Below, one piece after another: positions 37,301 to 52,300 of a stretch of 64,000 bases of DNA. Within the stretch, counting starts at the first letter, position 1, and each line of letters opens with the position of its first letter. The notes beneath the pieces were generated by a model. It made no database searches, was not told where the DNA came from, and saw only the letters and a program-made list of their open reading frames with translations. Both the position numbers and the translations under genes were made by a program. The DNA lies in assembly GCA_038380795.1 (NCBI GenBank), contig CM076275.1, positions 1,490,501-1,554,500 on the forward strand, read 5' to 3'. Source of the stretch: Pyrocephalus nanus (taxonomy: Eukaryota; Chordata; Aves; Passeriformes; Tyrannidae).

Positions 37301-40300
37301 TGGGACAAAAAGCACTTGTGTTAAAGTTCACTGCTCTTTCTGGTTTGGTTTTGGTGAGAGTTTCTGCACTGTGTTATGGAACAGAGGAAAGGGCGGGTTT
37401 GGGGCTTGCAGAGGTTTTGGGGTTTCTCTGGTTGGGCAGCAGGAGTGCTTTGGTGCTGGGTGGCTGCTCCCATCAAATCACTGGCAAAAGCCAAGCTCCT
37501 CTGGAGTCTTCACCTTGTGGTGTTTTCATGGTTGCTGTGGGGAAAGTTCAGTATTTTGTTACTTCAGTTTTTATTAATTGTTATTCAAAGCTGGCTTTTA
37601 CACTCCCATGTCTTCTCCTCCTCCCCCCCCTCTCTGAGTGACCTGGCCTGGCTCTGTTCTGGCCAGCAGGGTGGGGTGTCCCTCTGTACCCTATTCCCAA
37701 ATTTCACACACCTTTAACAGAAAGGGGTCCAGGCTGCTGGTGCTTCTGGCTTTGTGTGGCAAGACAGGCTGATGCTGCCATCAGGATGAGCTTCCAAAGG
37801 GTGTCGTGTTTTTTCTCTCCTTTCTTTGCTATTGCAGTTTGCAATCTCTCTTTAAAAATTCCCTTGTTGAGCCAAGATTTTTTGGTGTAGTCACCGACTG
37901 TGTTTTCCTGCCTCAGTGGGAGGGCAGAGCTGTAGGTGGCTGTACCGACCAGAACTTCTATTTTCTTAACTTTCTTTCTTGTACAGCTCTGAACTGCAGT
38001 GTGGCATTTCAGTGGGGGGTTTGGTCCTAAATATGCCTTTGTTGGGAAAGGTCAGTCACAAGGATGTGCTGGCACAGATGCAGGGACAGGCTGTGCCAGC
38101 ATGTCGGATGCACTCATATTCCAATTCTGGATTATCCCTTCTTGGGAAAAAATGAAATTGTTGTGGTTTAAAGTGGCGAGTAAGTAGTCTGTTGGAGTGT
38201 TTATCAGAATTTCATGGATGTTTGGGGTTTTCCTGTCTGTGGCTGCTGGGGCACACAACTAGCCAGAAGATATTGCAGATGCATACATCTGCATCCCAAA
38301 GCCTCTGAGGTGGGCATAGGGGAACGTTGCTATTTTGAACTTGCTTCCCAGTGCATGACTTTTCAAGGTATGGATGCGATTGTAACAAGAGTTTTTAAGT
38401 TCCACCAAAAAGAAGTCATAATCATCAATAGCTAAGACAATTTTATGTCACTTCCAGCAACTTCCCTACCCCATCCAGCAAGTCCTTCCTGTGCCCTCTG
38501 TCACGTTGGAACAGGAACATCCTCTCTGTGTCTTGCTGCTCAGTGAGAGAAAGAACAATCAGTTTGGGGAATAAAAATGACATACAAAAGACAGAAGCTG
38601 TGATTTATTTTGGGAGATGAGTAGAGTGGCAAGCAGTACTTTAAAGGTCACTTGTCTCAAATAAACCTTATCTCTCTCTCTCAAATTTAAAGAGATTTTG
38701 TGGTGTTTCCTTGCATCTAACTTGCATTAAATGTCCTTTACAAGAATATATTGCAGGGTCCAGCAGAAGTGTGGTACGTGCTCATGTGCTTTACAGGTGA
38801 TGGAAATGAAGGGGAGTGCTGGCAGGGGGAATGAAGATCAGTTGGGAATAGAAGGGGGAAGTTGGTTAGAAATACTCCTTTGGGAAGGCTAATGGTGCTT
38901 TGAGTTGGTCTTCAGTATGTTTTTGTGAAAATGGCATACAAAGTACATACACAGTTTATTTTGAGAGCATTAATTAGAATTGCAGAATCAGAATGGTTTG
39001 TGTTGGGAGAGACCTTGAAGCTCATGTCTTTCCAAGCCCCTGTCATGGGCAGGAACACCTTCCACTAGACCAGACAGAGCCCCACTTCGAGTCTAGGTGT
39101 GGAAAACAGTGTTCATCACAAGAACCTTAAAATCAAAACTAAACTAGAGAAGATAAACTGTATGTGGCAGTGTGTGTGGTGATGTCTTTGAGCCAGAACA
39201 TGCTTTAATAAAACCAGTTGCTGGTATACCGAGAGCAGGCACCTTTAAAGACCTTGTTTTGGGAAATCCCATAGATTTGGTTCTTCTCCTGGTCCTGCTC
39301 ACTGTGCTCTTGGAGTAGTTTTGAAAATTTGAGAATCTGGATAGCAGGGAGCTTAAGTTAGATTTCCTTGTGTCTGTATTATCACAGTCAGCATGGGAAT
39401 TGCTCATGGGTGGAAAGATGGAAGCTGAAGTTGGGGCTGGTTGTTGGAATAGGGAGGTTATAAAGATGGGGACAGGAGTTTGCAGCAATGCTGGGGTAAT
39501 CAATCTGTATGGGCTGATTTGTTCTGTAATTTCCTGAAACTCCTGGATTTTTCAGTTCCACTGCCTTGCAGTGTCTGTGCCAGCAGTCCCACAGTGCTGC
39601 TGGCTGCTGTCCCTGGGAAGGGAAGCGCTGCCCTGGCTCGGAGCATTGCCTGCTGCAGAGGAGCTGAGCCTGAGCTGCAGGAGCAGGGCAGCACTGTCAC
39701 CCCCTGGCACCCACTCTGAGCCCTGCCCTGGAACAGCAGGTGGGGAAAGCCAGAGGAACAACCTCCCCCAGGACTCTGGTGAAACGTGGGTGCCTTATCT
39801 ACTGTGCTTTAGGGAGGGCAGTGTGTCCATTCCTGCCTCGTGCCTGCAGAGGTGCTGCATGGACAGTGCTGTCCCGTGTGTGGCACAGAACTGGGGGCTG
39901 TGTTGTGTTCATTTGGCCCAGGATGGAAGCTCAGCTGCCCTGTGGCTGGTTCTGCTGCAGCTGGGAGGTCACAGCTCAGCTCTCACCGTGTGCTCACAGC
40001 GAGGTACCTCTGGCCACTGGGTTGGATTTTGTCACCTGAGTGCTTTGACCTTCTTGCTCTTCTCCAAGCCTGGAAATAGATTTTTTTCAACCTGCAAAAC
40101 TTTCTCTGGTGGCTTCAAAGTGTTGTGTTTCCTTTGTATTTGGATCAAGTTCACTATTTTATACCTCCTGCTCCAATGGGGTATTTTATGGGATTTTGTG
40201 AGAGTTTAGTAATCTTTTCAGACTTTCTCCTTGTCACAGGTGCATGTGACCATAGATGTGAATTTACAGGTTGGATATTGTATGCTTTCTTTTTGTTAGT

Positions 40301-43300
40301 AAAAGGTACATAAAGCTAGAATAAGGTAAAAACTAGGAGAGGGAGAAATAGCATTGTAATCTTTCATAGCCCATAGAGTGGTTTGGTTTGAGTAGTGACT
40401 GCCAAGGGGAATGTCTTTGGGAATTGCAAGGGATACAATCCCCCCTGTTCCTCATCAGTTTGATAATAAAATTGTTACATGTTTCAGAGGGTCCCAAGAT
40501 TTTTTGCTAGGGGTGGGAGGTTTGGCAAGACCCATGGGGCCACTTGTATTTTCAGAAAATAGTGAACTGATACTTGGTAAAGTGTTTCTCTTGTGTGCTC
40601 TTCAAAAAATGGACATAAAAACGTGATTCCAAATCAAAAACTGCTTACCATTTCTCTTAAGTTAATCGGTATTTATAAATTTGATACCAGATCAGCAACA
40701 TTTGTACAATACTGTCTTTTAATTTGTAGGACTGAATGGGGCTGACACGACAATGTGGGATCTTTAGAGAAGAAATCTTTTCATTTGATCAGAGCACTTG
40801 ATTCTCTCAGATTAGCTTTGGACTTTCTTCTCCATCAGAACATTTTTTAAAGGAATAGTGTATAACTTTTATAATTTATTATGGTAAAAGTACATAGAGA
40901 ATCTATGATTCCATGATACAATGTTCTTTTCATAATTGATGAGTATAAATTTAAAAATATTAGAAATACATGTGGCAGAAAATAAACAAGCAACTGAATT
41001 AAAGGGTTGGTTTCTTGATAGGATTCCATGCAGCTCTGAGTCTTCAAAAGCCATTGCTGATTTTTGCTTTTTTTCAGTAGAAAGAACTATGTTTGTGGAC
41101 TTGAGTCACGCACTAGAATTTACATATCTGCATATGTGTGTTCACTTACAGATAGACTTAGAGAATAGAGGTGCTGTTATGTATAGCTGTACCAAAAATG
41201 CATCACATTCTTTCTGTGTACTCATTTTCTTAAAATTCAAAGCCCTCTGATCTAAAAAGACCAAACCTTTTGTTTAGATTATATTACTTTTTATTCTGTA
41301 TTGGTGGTGTTCTTGAACTAAGGTGCATGAATTGAATTTATAAAGAGGAATCCTGCTTCATATTGCATTGTAACATCAGCTAATGTTAAATACTGCAGGC
41401 TGTTTGTCCAGCATCATATATTTATCTTCTTGGGGGATATCAGCTATAAAGAGCCCAGACCTTTGTTCTGTAGAAAGATGCATCATTTTCCATCAGTTAT
41501 ATGAAATATTGGGCAATCTTAGTCTAAATTAGCTTTTTTTCTCAAAATATGCATCGAGTTACCGATTCATATTGAGTTTGAGTTTGATTCAATAATTCAG
41601 CAGTTCAAATACAAACACGTAACAGAAGGGATTTAAATAACTGTGCCTTCAAATCAGACTTACACGTCTTGTTTTCCTTTCTTTTTCCTGCCTTTCCCCA
41701 AATCCTTTCCATTTGCAGCTCCCAGCTGACCTCACCAAGATGCACCTCACCGACAATCCTCACCCTCAGGTGACACACGTGCCCTCGAGCCAGTCGGGAT
41801 GCAGCATTGCCAGTGACTCTGGGAGCAGCAGCCTGTCTGATATTTATCAGGTGAGATGGCTTTTGTTTCCTGCTTTTCCTTCCTTGATGTTAGATACTCC
41901 ACGAACAAGAAGGGTGGCCCTTTATCCAGGGTTTTGGGTAAAGCCCTCTTGATGCTTCTGCCCAGCCCCACAGACACACGGAAGTGCAATGAGCTGCTTG
42001 TAGAGCTCTTTTTGTTGCTTTTTCCACCAAGTACTCTGTGGCTTTTAGAAGTCATATTTGTTGATTTATGAGATGATTTTCTTTTCTGAAATGGAACAAA
42101 TCTCATGAAATCAGCCTCGTGTTTCCAATACCTTCCTTGATTATTTGTATTTATTGCTAATAGCAGATGTTCAGTTCTGCAAACAAAAGCATGGTAATAA
42201 ACCCACTTTCTGCACTAATTGACTGTGGAAATTCTAGTGTGGCTTCCTGAGAATAGAAGTTGGCTGAAATCCAGAGATAGCTTCATTTGTTTACAGATAA
42301 TACACTTAATAAGTTACCTGTCTGGTGTCAAATCGCAGAGCTCATTCCGTGGTGTTTATGTTCTGGTTGATGAGGGGGCTCAGCTTGGGTTTGTGTTGAT
42401 CAGTAATTTCACAGCTTTTCCACTTCCAAGTTGCAGTCCAAGCACAGCACTGGGTGCACAGAACTGTGGAGCACAGTGTAGGTGTAACTGGATTTCAGAC
42501 ACCTGTTCCCTTTCCTGAGGTGCTGGCTGGGTATTATTTCTGTACTGGAAACAGATCAGTGATATTTCTATTTACAGCAGCGTATCACTTAGGGAACTTT
42601 GAAAATAAGACATTAAAGCAAAATTTCCCCTAGAACATTAGAAGAGCCCCTGTGTTTTTGTCCTGTTTCATCTATTACCTTACTACTTCTTTAGATGTGC
42701 TTGCTGCCAGCTGGGTCAGGAGTAGCTGGCATCCCTGAGAGAGCCTTTCCCAGATGCTCTTGAGACTCCTTTAGTTTCTGAGAGGCCCTGCTGGAAGATG
42801 GTGTCCTTTATCCTGATTATTCTTATCATTTTTTGTTTTCTGAATCAAGAGAATTGATGTAATCAGTCAGAGTCACCAGAACTGGTCTGTGTGCTGTGCC
42901 TCAGCATGTCATACATTAGGCTGCTGATGGATAGTTTCCCTGACCATGTCTGCCTGCCTGTCTACCTGAGTAGTTTGGAGAGGTTGCTTTAAGTGAAAAG
43001 CACTTAAAATATATTATTGATAATGAAGATACCATTCTAGCCATGATATCTTGTAATGAGTGAGTATTCTATCATGTGTGGTTAATTGCCTTTTGTCTAC
43101 TCATCAGAAAATGCCAAAAGAGCATAATTGCTAAACAAATAAAAATTATATCAATAAAAGAAATGATGGAGTAGCATATTCATGCACTGTAGCAAATAAA
43201 CAGTGGTGCAAAGTATTTTGTGCCCTAAGAAATGATTAATATATTAATGTGAAAATGACTGCAGATATTCTAATAATTTTGAGGAGTGAGGACTTTTCAG

Positions 43301-46300
43301 ATAGGAATTTCCTTCTCAGTGACATGAGCCTGTCTGGATTTGAGTCCTGAAGGAATTGTGGACAGGTCAGCGCTGTCAGATTCATGTGAGATCCCTAAAG
43401 ATAATATTACAGCCATGTATGGTCAGAGCTACAGTGTCCTTAATCCTGGAACCCAGCACTGGAGCATGGAGAGTTTGATGAGCCATGGGTGAAGATAAGA
43501 TGTGCAACAGGCATGTCAGGGATGGGGGAGTGGAACCCAACAACCCACTGAGGTGTCCCCCCCCACCTTCTTATTTTTTTAGTGAATTTTTAGTATATTG
43601 TTCTCATGTGCCTACTGTGCAAATACCAACCTGTTAAAAGATGCACTTGATGTGCATTTCTGTATTTTATGGGCTTTATTGCAGTAGCAGTAACAGTTAG
43701 TGTTGGAGAATTCCCTTACTGTTTGTCACACATCTCTAAGTGATAGCTTGATATTGCTTGGTAATAGATAAATAGGGTGTAATAATACCATGGCACAGTG
43801 TTTAACATTGCATTATATTGCAGTGACACATCAGTATAGACAGATTTTGGAATCACACTGAAAAAAGAAAGTGTTTCCCCCAATATTCATCATATTATGA
43901 AGGCAGAGAATCTCTTTGATATGCAATAAACCTACATTTTGAGTGTAATGTATTGGCTCAGTAATTGAAAGCTTTTTTGGTACAACAAAATACAGCTTTT
44001 CATGAAGTATTTGGAAAATGATGCTTTGCTGTTGCAGTCAGTTTTGTATCTATTGCATGCCAAGCTCTCCAGTAATATCATTAATGTCACTGATGTTCTG
44101 AATAATTTTGATTAATGTAGCCTTGAAATGACCTTTTGTATGAATAGTATCTTAACATTAATTTTTACAGTAAGTAGTGCAAACGTCATTCCAGAATAGG
44201 AAAATAGGATTAGAGTGGTAGAACCAAAGAATGATGCAGTATTTTATTAAGATTTGGAAAGACTTTCTGTTCATCTTTGTACACTGCATTCATTGATAGT
44301 GTTGAAATGAGGTTTCACTGGTTCCAGCTGCATCTCAGCCCAGGATAAAGCCCATTTCCAGTTAATCAGGAAATGATGAACATGAAGCTGAAGGTGAGAT
44401 CAGCAGAAGGGGATTCCTGCCTGTAAGCACTGCTATGGGCACATGGTCTTAAACCCTGAGTTAGTTGCAAAAAGTGATGCAAATAAATTTATGAAGGTAT
44501 TTTTCTCTCCTGAGTTTTTATTCATGTTTTTCATTCAACCCCTTTCTGCTCTTCTCCTAATGACCAACCAGTTTGCATCTCTTTTTTTTGGCCTGTTCAG
44601 TTCTGTCAGTGAAAGATTCTCTCTCCTTTTCAGCTTTTTCCAAATCCTTCATTTGTCACTTTGGCAGTGTGTACTCTTTGAAGGCAGCCACATTATTGCC
44701 CAGCAGTAATTCCAGTTGTGGTTAAGGTTTTGCTACTAAAATGGATTATATATAAAATATGCATCAAGGGCGTGTATCTTGGTAGATGCTCCTGCACTGT
44801 GGACCTGATCCTGGAAATCCACATTTGTGTGAAATGTGAGGATTGCAGCTTCTGGTTTCATTTTGTAAATCAGTTGTCCAGAATGTTTCTGTTTAGAGTG
44901 ATTTTGATATTTGATAATGGAAACAGCTGGAGCATCGTGCTTGGGAAGAGCAGCTACTTCCTCAGATGGCTTTATGAGCAAAACCCTTCCTGTTCCTTCC
45001 AGCTCTGCCTGACCTGCCAACCTTCTGTCAACCCTCTGCACGTAATCTTTGAAGCACAGTTGGAGGACCATCTCCTATTTCATAGCTAGATCAAGTCATA
45101 ACTTATTTATCAAGAAAGGAGATTTGTTTATTTTCCTGTATACACCAAATTCTGTAGAACCCGTAGCCTCAGTTTTTCTACCTTAGCTTGAGATTATCAA
45201 AGTGAGGAGTGGTGCTGTTGTCTGCCTTATTCATCCTGGAGCAGTTGATGTAAATTGTGGCTATTTAGATGAAGAAATGCTAGAAAAGTCCTTGTATGAA
45301 ACACTGTACTGATCATGTGCTGCTGAGACTCTCCAAGCACAATTTGCGCTTGGGCTTAATTCCAAAACTGTTAATGTGAGCCACAGAAGCCAGTAAAGTG
45401 ATGTAATGTAAAACAGATTTAACCCTCTCTACGTTGTTACCTTCCTCTGAAAGAAAGGTTTCTGATAAATCCTTTTGGCTTTAGTTAATAGTTAATTTGT
45501 TGACTAATTGTTAAAACAGGGACAAGCTCCCAAGTCCAAGCTTACACCAAACCCCCCCGGTATATTTTGGTTTAGTGCTCCAAGGCAGTGCTGCTCCTCT
45601 GTGCAGGTGCTCACACCTTGCTGCACCCTGGCAGTGCTTAAAGTGGGCTTATTCAGCAGACTTTTTACCTCTCCTGTAGTGACAGGACACAGGGCAGTGG
45701 TTTTTAACTGAAAAAGAGTAGATTTGTCTTGGATGCAGGGATGAATTTCTTCCCTGTGAGGGTGTTGAGACACTGGTACAGGTTGCCCAGGAAAGCTGTG
45801 CTGCCCCATCACAGTGTTCAAATTCATCCTCTGTTTTGGAGGTTTAGTGAACATGCAGAGTATTTGATGCCTCAGATAGTTCAGTGTTTTTGTAGAATCT
45901 CAAGGATTTCTTTTAAAGTGAAAGTGAGTGTTGTAAATGTGCTCATTTAAAATCAAACTCCCATTTTCTGCAAGTTTCTGTGTAATTGCCTTATACTTCG
46001 CAGTGACACATCTTGTTGCTCAGATTTTTGAATTTAAACAGAAAAATGATTTGCATGGCTGGCTTAAACTTCAGAAAGAGTGGTTGAGCAACTACTCTGT
46101 AGAAACTGAGAATTTGAAACTTCTTTTTTTTTTTCCCCCCCTTCCATCTGTTTGGAAATTTATTTTCATGCAATTACATCATTTAAACTTTACAGAAGGA
46201 TTTAGTGCAAACGATTCCTGTGTGATTCTGCTTTTGGTTGCATGTATTGTGTTCTCTTTGACTGCTGCCTCTTGTGTCTGCTCAGTCTGTGTTGCCATCT

Positions 46301-49300
46301 ATTGCTGACAGTAGAAATGTATCTACAGGCAATGGGTAACCAATTAAACTTCGTTATTATTTTGTAATTAATACAGACTCCACTTAGGAAAAAACAATTT
46401 TACGTGAATTCACAAGAAACAGTAAATGCTATAAAATGAGAACCAGTGACTGTAGATTTCAGCAGGACGTGTTTTCCTCAGTGTTCAGAAGGGGAGCTGT
46501 TGCAGTTTCCAGTTTGCCTTGTTGGTCACAGAATTTATCTTTTATTAGCTACCTCAGACCATAAATCTTTAAACTGAAGACACTGAACTCTTTGTCTGAT
46601 TGGTGTTTTCTCTGCAGGCCACAGAAAGTGAGATGGGAGATGTTGATTTAACGGGTCTTCCAGAAGCACCTGTAGACTCTGAAGATGAAGAAGAGGAGGA
46701 GGATGAAGACATTGACAGAACTTCTGATCCACTTCTGGGCCGAGATGTTGTCCGAGAGTGCCTTGAGAAGGAGCCTGCAGATAAAACTGATGATGACATT
46801 GGTGAGAAGAAAAAACAAATAAAGTTTACATAAAACTACATCATGCAATATCTGTGAGAGAAGCATATCTGAACACTGTTTAATGACTTAATTTTCAGTG
46901 TAGATCTTAATAATTGAGTGATGCCTTCCAGTGATCACTTTGCACTAGTGATACTTTTAATTGAATGATTTCTCCTCTTACTGTCTGAGAGAGCATTTGT
47001 TCTGAAAAACTAAATATTTTAACCAGCAGTCTTTGAGATGCTTAAGATGTGAAGTATTACAGTCATTGTGTGTGTTGGTGTAATGGGACAGGCAGCAAGG
47101 TAATTCTGACTGCTTCAAACTGTTGAATTAGTTACTAAATAGCAAAGAGAACATACTATTACTGAATATAGGTATACTTAGCTGTAAACTGCAGAACAGT
47201 TAAAATAAAGATTATTTACTGCAGCATTTAACTAGAAATTGGCATTAACTACAGTAGCAAAACTTGCTTTCTGCTCTACTCCAGATTGCCTCTCTGAACA
47301 CTGGAAAATCATTTCATGCTCCTGTCAAGCTAATAATTGCTGTACCTAAGGATATTTTTACTTTTTCTAGATGTTTGAAGCTGAAGTGCTTCTCCTCTTA
47401 GCTAGCCTGCTGCCCTGGGAGTCAGTCAGAGCCCCAGCAAGGCTGCAGAGCCGAGTTCTGGCTGTGGGTGACAAAGTGACACTGGGCTCATTTAGCCACA
47501 GGCACTGATGGGTTCTGTAACCCCCCAATTGTCCCGGGAATGTTTGACAAGCTGAGGTTTGACAGAGCTGGGGAGGGTGAGGTGTCTGCAGTTTATCATT
47601 CCAGTGTTCCCTTTGTCCAACAGAGCAATTACTGGAATTTATGCACCAGCTCCCTGCCTTTGCAAACATGACCATGTCTGTGAGAAGAGAGCTGTGCTCA
47701 GTGATGATCTTCGAAGTGGTGGAGCAAGCAGGAGCCATCATCCTTGAGGATGGCCAGGAGGTAAGTCAGGGCTCACAGCAGTGTGGCTGCCACAGGTGGT
47801 TTACCAAGGGCACTGAGGCTGAAGGGCTGGAAATGTTTCCCATCTCCACACCTCTCCCACTCCTGGAAGTTAGAGAATTCTTCTCTCACCCTGACCCCAT
47901 AGTCAAAATCCCCAAACCTCTGTCCGTCCCTTCAGCAGATTCTGCCTGTGTGTTGGTTCCCTGCCCGTGGAGGGAGTTGGAATTGAGATGATCTTTAAGG
48001 TTCCTTCCAAACCAAACCATTCTGTGATGGTTACTATCAAGTAGAGTTAAAGTATAGACCAAGTATATGGTTTATATACCAAGCATAGACATTAAAGAGC
48101 ATCAGTGTGTTGTTACCAGGTAAATGCCAACTTATTTCAAAGATGATTTGTGGCATAGAAAAAAGCATAATTTCCATGGAGGAAAAAACCTCTTATTATA
48201 ATGTAGTTTTTTTTAACACTAACACAGAGGGGTATCTTTGCCCAGTAAAGTCTAAATTAGGAGCAGTTTCCATCCAGATGTTCAGGTTAGACTGTGGTCA
48301 GGCTCCCAGCATAGGTGCCCTGAATCTCTATCTTGAGATCTCTCCCTCTGCTTGGATCAAGCCCTCAGGAATGGCATTCTCTGTTCATCCCTCCAAGAGG
48401 ACAAGGTAGACTCATCTCTGGTAGTGACCAAATGGGTGCCCAGGGGAAGAGTGCTCACTCTCACTAAATGATATAAATATATCATAGCAATTAGCCCACA
48501 GATTAAAAAAGCCATCTCTTCATCAGCATTCCTCCCTCTGGAATTAGTTCTGAAATGAATGAAGCGTTCTTGTTGCAGTCCTCTCCACTGCTGCCTTACA
48601 CTGCACCGTTTCAGTGAATGAAATGTTGCAGAGCCGTGGTGACAACAAACTGGAGACTGCAGGAACGAGCCTGTCTGAGATAAGAGCTTAGAAAAGCTGT
48701 TGAATTAGCTTCACTTGTTTGTTTTTTGCTCTTTTTCTTCCTCTAGCTCGATTCTTGGTATGTCATTTTAAATGGCACAGTGGAAATCAGCTATCCTGAT
48801 GGGAAGAGTGAGAGTCTCTGTATGGGAAATAGTTTTGGGATTACTCCCTCTCTGGACAAGCAGTACATGAATGGAGTGGTCAGAACCAAAGTAGATGATT
48901 GTCAGGTGAGACTGCAATTCTGTACAACTACCTTGTATTTTTAAGCATCTGATAAAAGAAAACAGACTGCTTTTATCCTAAGATGTGGTGGGGTGGATGA
49001 AAAAGCTGGATATAAGCCAAGAGCCCAACTGCATCCTGGGCTGCATGGAAAGGAGTGTGGGGATTCTCCCCCTCAGCTCTGCCCTGCCTGGAGCACTGGC
49101 TCCAGCTCTGAGCTCCTCAGCAGGAGCACAGGGACCTCTTAGAGCAGGTCCAGAGGAGGCCACAGAGATGCTCAGAGGGCTGGAGCATCCCTGCTGTGGG
49201 ACAGGCTGGGAGAGCTGGGGTTGTTCAGCCTGGAGAAGAGCATGCATTCATGGTTTAGATGTTAATTCACAGTCTCTTGTTGTATGGGGGCAGTTTGTGT

Positions 49301-52300
49301 GTATAGCCCAGCAAGACTACTGGAGGATTCTGAACCATGTGGAGAAAAACACTCATAAAGTGGAGGAAGAAGGAGAAATTGTGATGGTAAAGGAGCACAG
49401 GGAGCTGGATCGCAGTGGAACCAGGAAAGGCCACATAGTTATCAAGGTGAATTTCTTTCTATGCTTTCCATTAATCCATTAAACTTTTATTTATTAGTAA
49501 ATAAATACAAAACACCTGGGCTGAGAGAAGCAGGAAGATTTGATTTAAACATTTTGATGTGTTTTCCCCTGAGTTTGCCATAATTGAACTTTATAAAGGG
49601 GTTATACTGTTCACCTGGGTTTATGCTGAAATACCCTCTAGGGAGGGGTAGGGATGAGAGACACCAGTTATTTTTTGCATTTACTTTTTTAAGGCAACAC
49701 CTGAGCGACTCATCATGCACTTAATAGAAGAACATTCTATTGTGGATCCCACCTACATCGAAGATTTCCTTCTAACATACAGAACGTTTCTAACAAGCCC
49801 CTTGGAAGTTGGAAATAAACTCTTGGAATGGTTCACAGTGGACAGCCTCAGGGATAAGGTTGGTTGGAGTCTAAGAGATCAGTGTGTTTCTGGTGAAAAT
49901 GCATTCAGATGGATTCCTTTTTGTGTTGTGATAAACTGGGTTTACGCTTCAGTTATTTTATACTAAATATTTTAAAGCAAAGTTGTTTTCACTTGTATCA
50001 AGAAAGGATTCTCCAGGGTGTTGTGTGTGGTGGGGTACTATCCAAAATCAGGTGTGATGCTGCTTCTCTTCTGCAGAGTGATAAATACTGTTTCCTGTTT
50101 AATATAAAGAGGTAAATGCCTGTCTCTGAATTCCCTTTTCACCAGGAATTTAAGGGAATTGTGTTCAGGTTATCCTGGACATTCTGGTTGTCTTTTTATG
50201 ACAGCATTGTGCTTGTTTTCCATAATTTCTACTGCAGGCTTTCCAATGTTTTGAGCACACTTTGTTTGAGCAGCTTTTTACAAACTCTGGGCTTCAAATA
50301 AACTCTGCTCAAGACAAGTGCAGTTGGTAAAAACGTTTCCAGAAATAGAACCAGGTTCAGCTCTTTGTAACCCTGTGCATACACGTGAAAAATGTGCATA
50401 GTCTGGAACTTGTATCGTGCCAATATGTGGAAAATTATGGCAGTAAAATTCTTAGCCAGGGGTTTTATGTGTTGTAGTTGTGAGCTAAAGGAAACCTAAC
50501 AGTAATCTGTCATTTGTTGTTCTGCCATGTCCAGGTATTCTCCTTTGTTTATTGATCAGAGCTGATAGAAGAGTCATGGATACCCTTGTGTGTATGTGTA
50601 TATACAGATATATTCACACACCCCATTTATTTGGTTTTTACAGGTTACCAGAGTGGTCTTACTGTGGGTGAACAACCATTTTAATGACTTTGAAGGAGAT
50701 CCTGCCATGACTCGATTCCTGGAAGAATTTGAAAAGAACTTGGAAGATACGGTAGGAGCCAAAAATAAAGACTCTCACATTTTCTAATGCCATGTTTTGA
50801 TTTTCCAGTGTTACCAGTGCCTCACACACTGTGGTCTGGAAGTGTAAAAGTTACAGGTGGCTTTTAACATGGACATAATTGTTCTTAAATATATGTATTT
50901 AGGTATAAAGGCCATCTAAAGGAATACCTATGGCACTCCTTTGTGGGTTTTTGCATTTCTACAAAAGAGAACAAGGTTTATTTAGTAAGATGTTAATACA
51001 TGGCATCAAAAATCTATTTCCTGGCACTTGGGGTATTTCTTATGACTGTTTCTCCATTTCTGATAAAAACATTGCGCTGCATTTTGTGTCTTGTGTTCCA
51101 GAAAATGAAAGGCCATCTCAGATTGTTGAATATTGCCTGTGCTGCCAAGGCAAAATGGAGACAAATCACGCTGCAGAAACCTTCCCGAGACTCACCCCTG
51201 TTTTTCAGCCTCCTGGGAGGCAGTGACAAGGGCTTTGGTATTTTTGTAGAGACTGTGGAGATGGGCAGTAAAGCAGCAGAGGCTGGACTCAAGCGTGGTG
51301 ATCAGGTAAAAGCAGTTATGGTAATTTAAATATTCTGGTTCAGCCCACTCTGGTGTTCTCAACAAAAAGGTTGTGCAGGTGTTTTCTTGGGAATGCCACA
51401 GCTCAGCTTCCATTTATATCTGTTACATTTCTGATTCTAAATTCCTGATTAATTGCAAGAATTTCATGTTATCATAAAAGATAAATTTATTTCAAGCATT
51501 TGTCAGGTAGAAATGGAGGTACTGTCTTATTTAGAGGATATAACTTCACTGACATGATGAAAATAGTTATTTTACAAGGAATGCTTTGATTCTGAGACTG
51601 CTGTAAAGATCATATGAGAACTTCTGGAAAGTCTTTACTGTGCCTGTATTATCATCTTTGTGTTTGTAAGTCTGTCAAACAGATGCTCTTATTTCTTCTT
51701 AAAGATAATGGAAGTAAACGGACAGAACTTTGAGAACATCACCTTTGTGAAAGCTCTGGAAATCTTAAGGAACAACACACATCTCTCCATTACTGTAAAA
51801 ACAAACATTTTTGGTGAGTAGACTTTATATATGCTATATTCCCTGTGTTTGTGAAGGAGAAGCTCCACTCTTTCTGGCTCCAGGAGTGCAGTAGGACTCC
51901 ACCTTTCTTTCCAGCTTGCTCTGGGAGTGAGAAGTTGTGCAGAAGTCCCCTCGTTGTGCCCCTTGGATAAGTTCTCGTGTGCCAAGGGCTGCACGTTGAG
52001 GGGCACAGAGCCAGCACAGGCAGCTCTTCACTCCCTGAGAAACCCTCCAGGACTGTTTAAGCTGCTTTGCTGTCCCCCCCTGATGCTGTATGGCTGAAAC
52101 AGAGCCAAGGGAGCTGGACCAAAATATTTTTGCCAAGAAACGGCAAAGATGTAAAACTGGGGCTTTGTGAAAGTTGTTATAATGGCTGTAAGAACGAGAG
52201 GATAAATTGCCTTTGTGTCTAAAACTGAAAAGGGGATATAAAAAGTGGTGTGGCATGTAAATGTTGGCTTTTGATTGTCATCATGAATATAAACACATAA

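Larger units (their letters stand above)
28425..41718 (+). other. RAPGEF6: Large RAPGEF6 intron, part after the alternative exon
   Basis: 13.3 kb of intron to the LPADLTK exon. Repeats: (TTA)n at 29176, T tract at 33357, 18-bp duplication at 35412 and one CR1 fragment at 38981. Repeat density is low. GC-rich patches at about 29220-29720 and 39560-39780 have chance open frames but no recognisable protein. No RNA gene seen. Confidence 0.75.

Noticed and set aside
39571..40209. 212-codon + strand open frame
   Set aside because: Its GC-rich part has chance openness; the product is Cys/Leu/Trp-rich without any domain, there are no splice signals and no homology that I recognise.
11558..41718. Nested RNA genes (tRNA, microRNA, snoRNA) in the large intron
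   Set aside because: By eye I found no cloverleaf with A and B boxes, no clear long hairpin and no C/D or H/ACA box pair; a covariance-model scan would be needed to exclude them.
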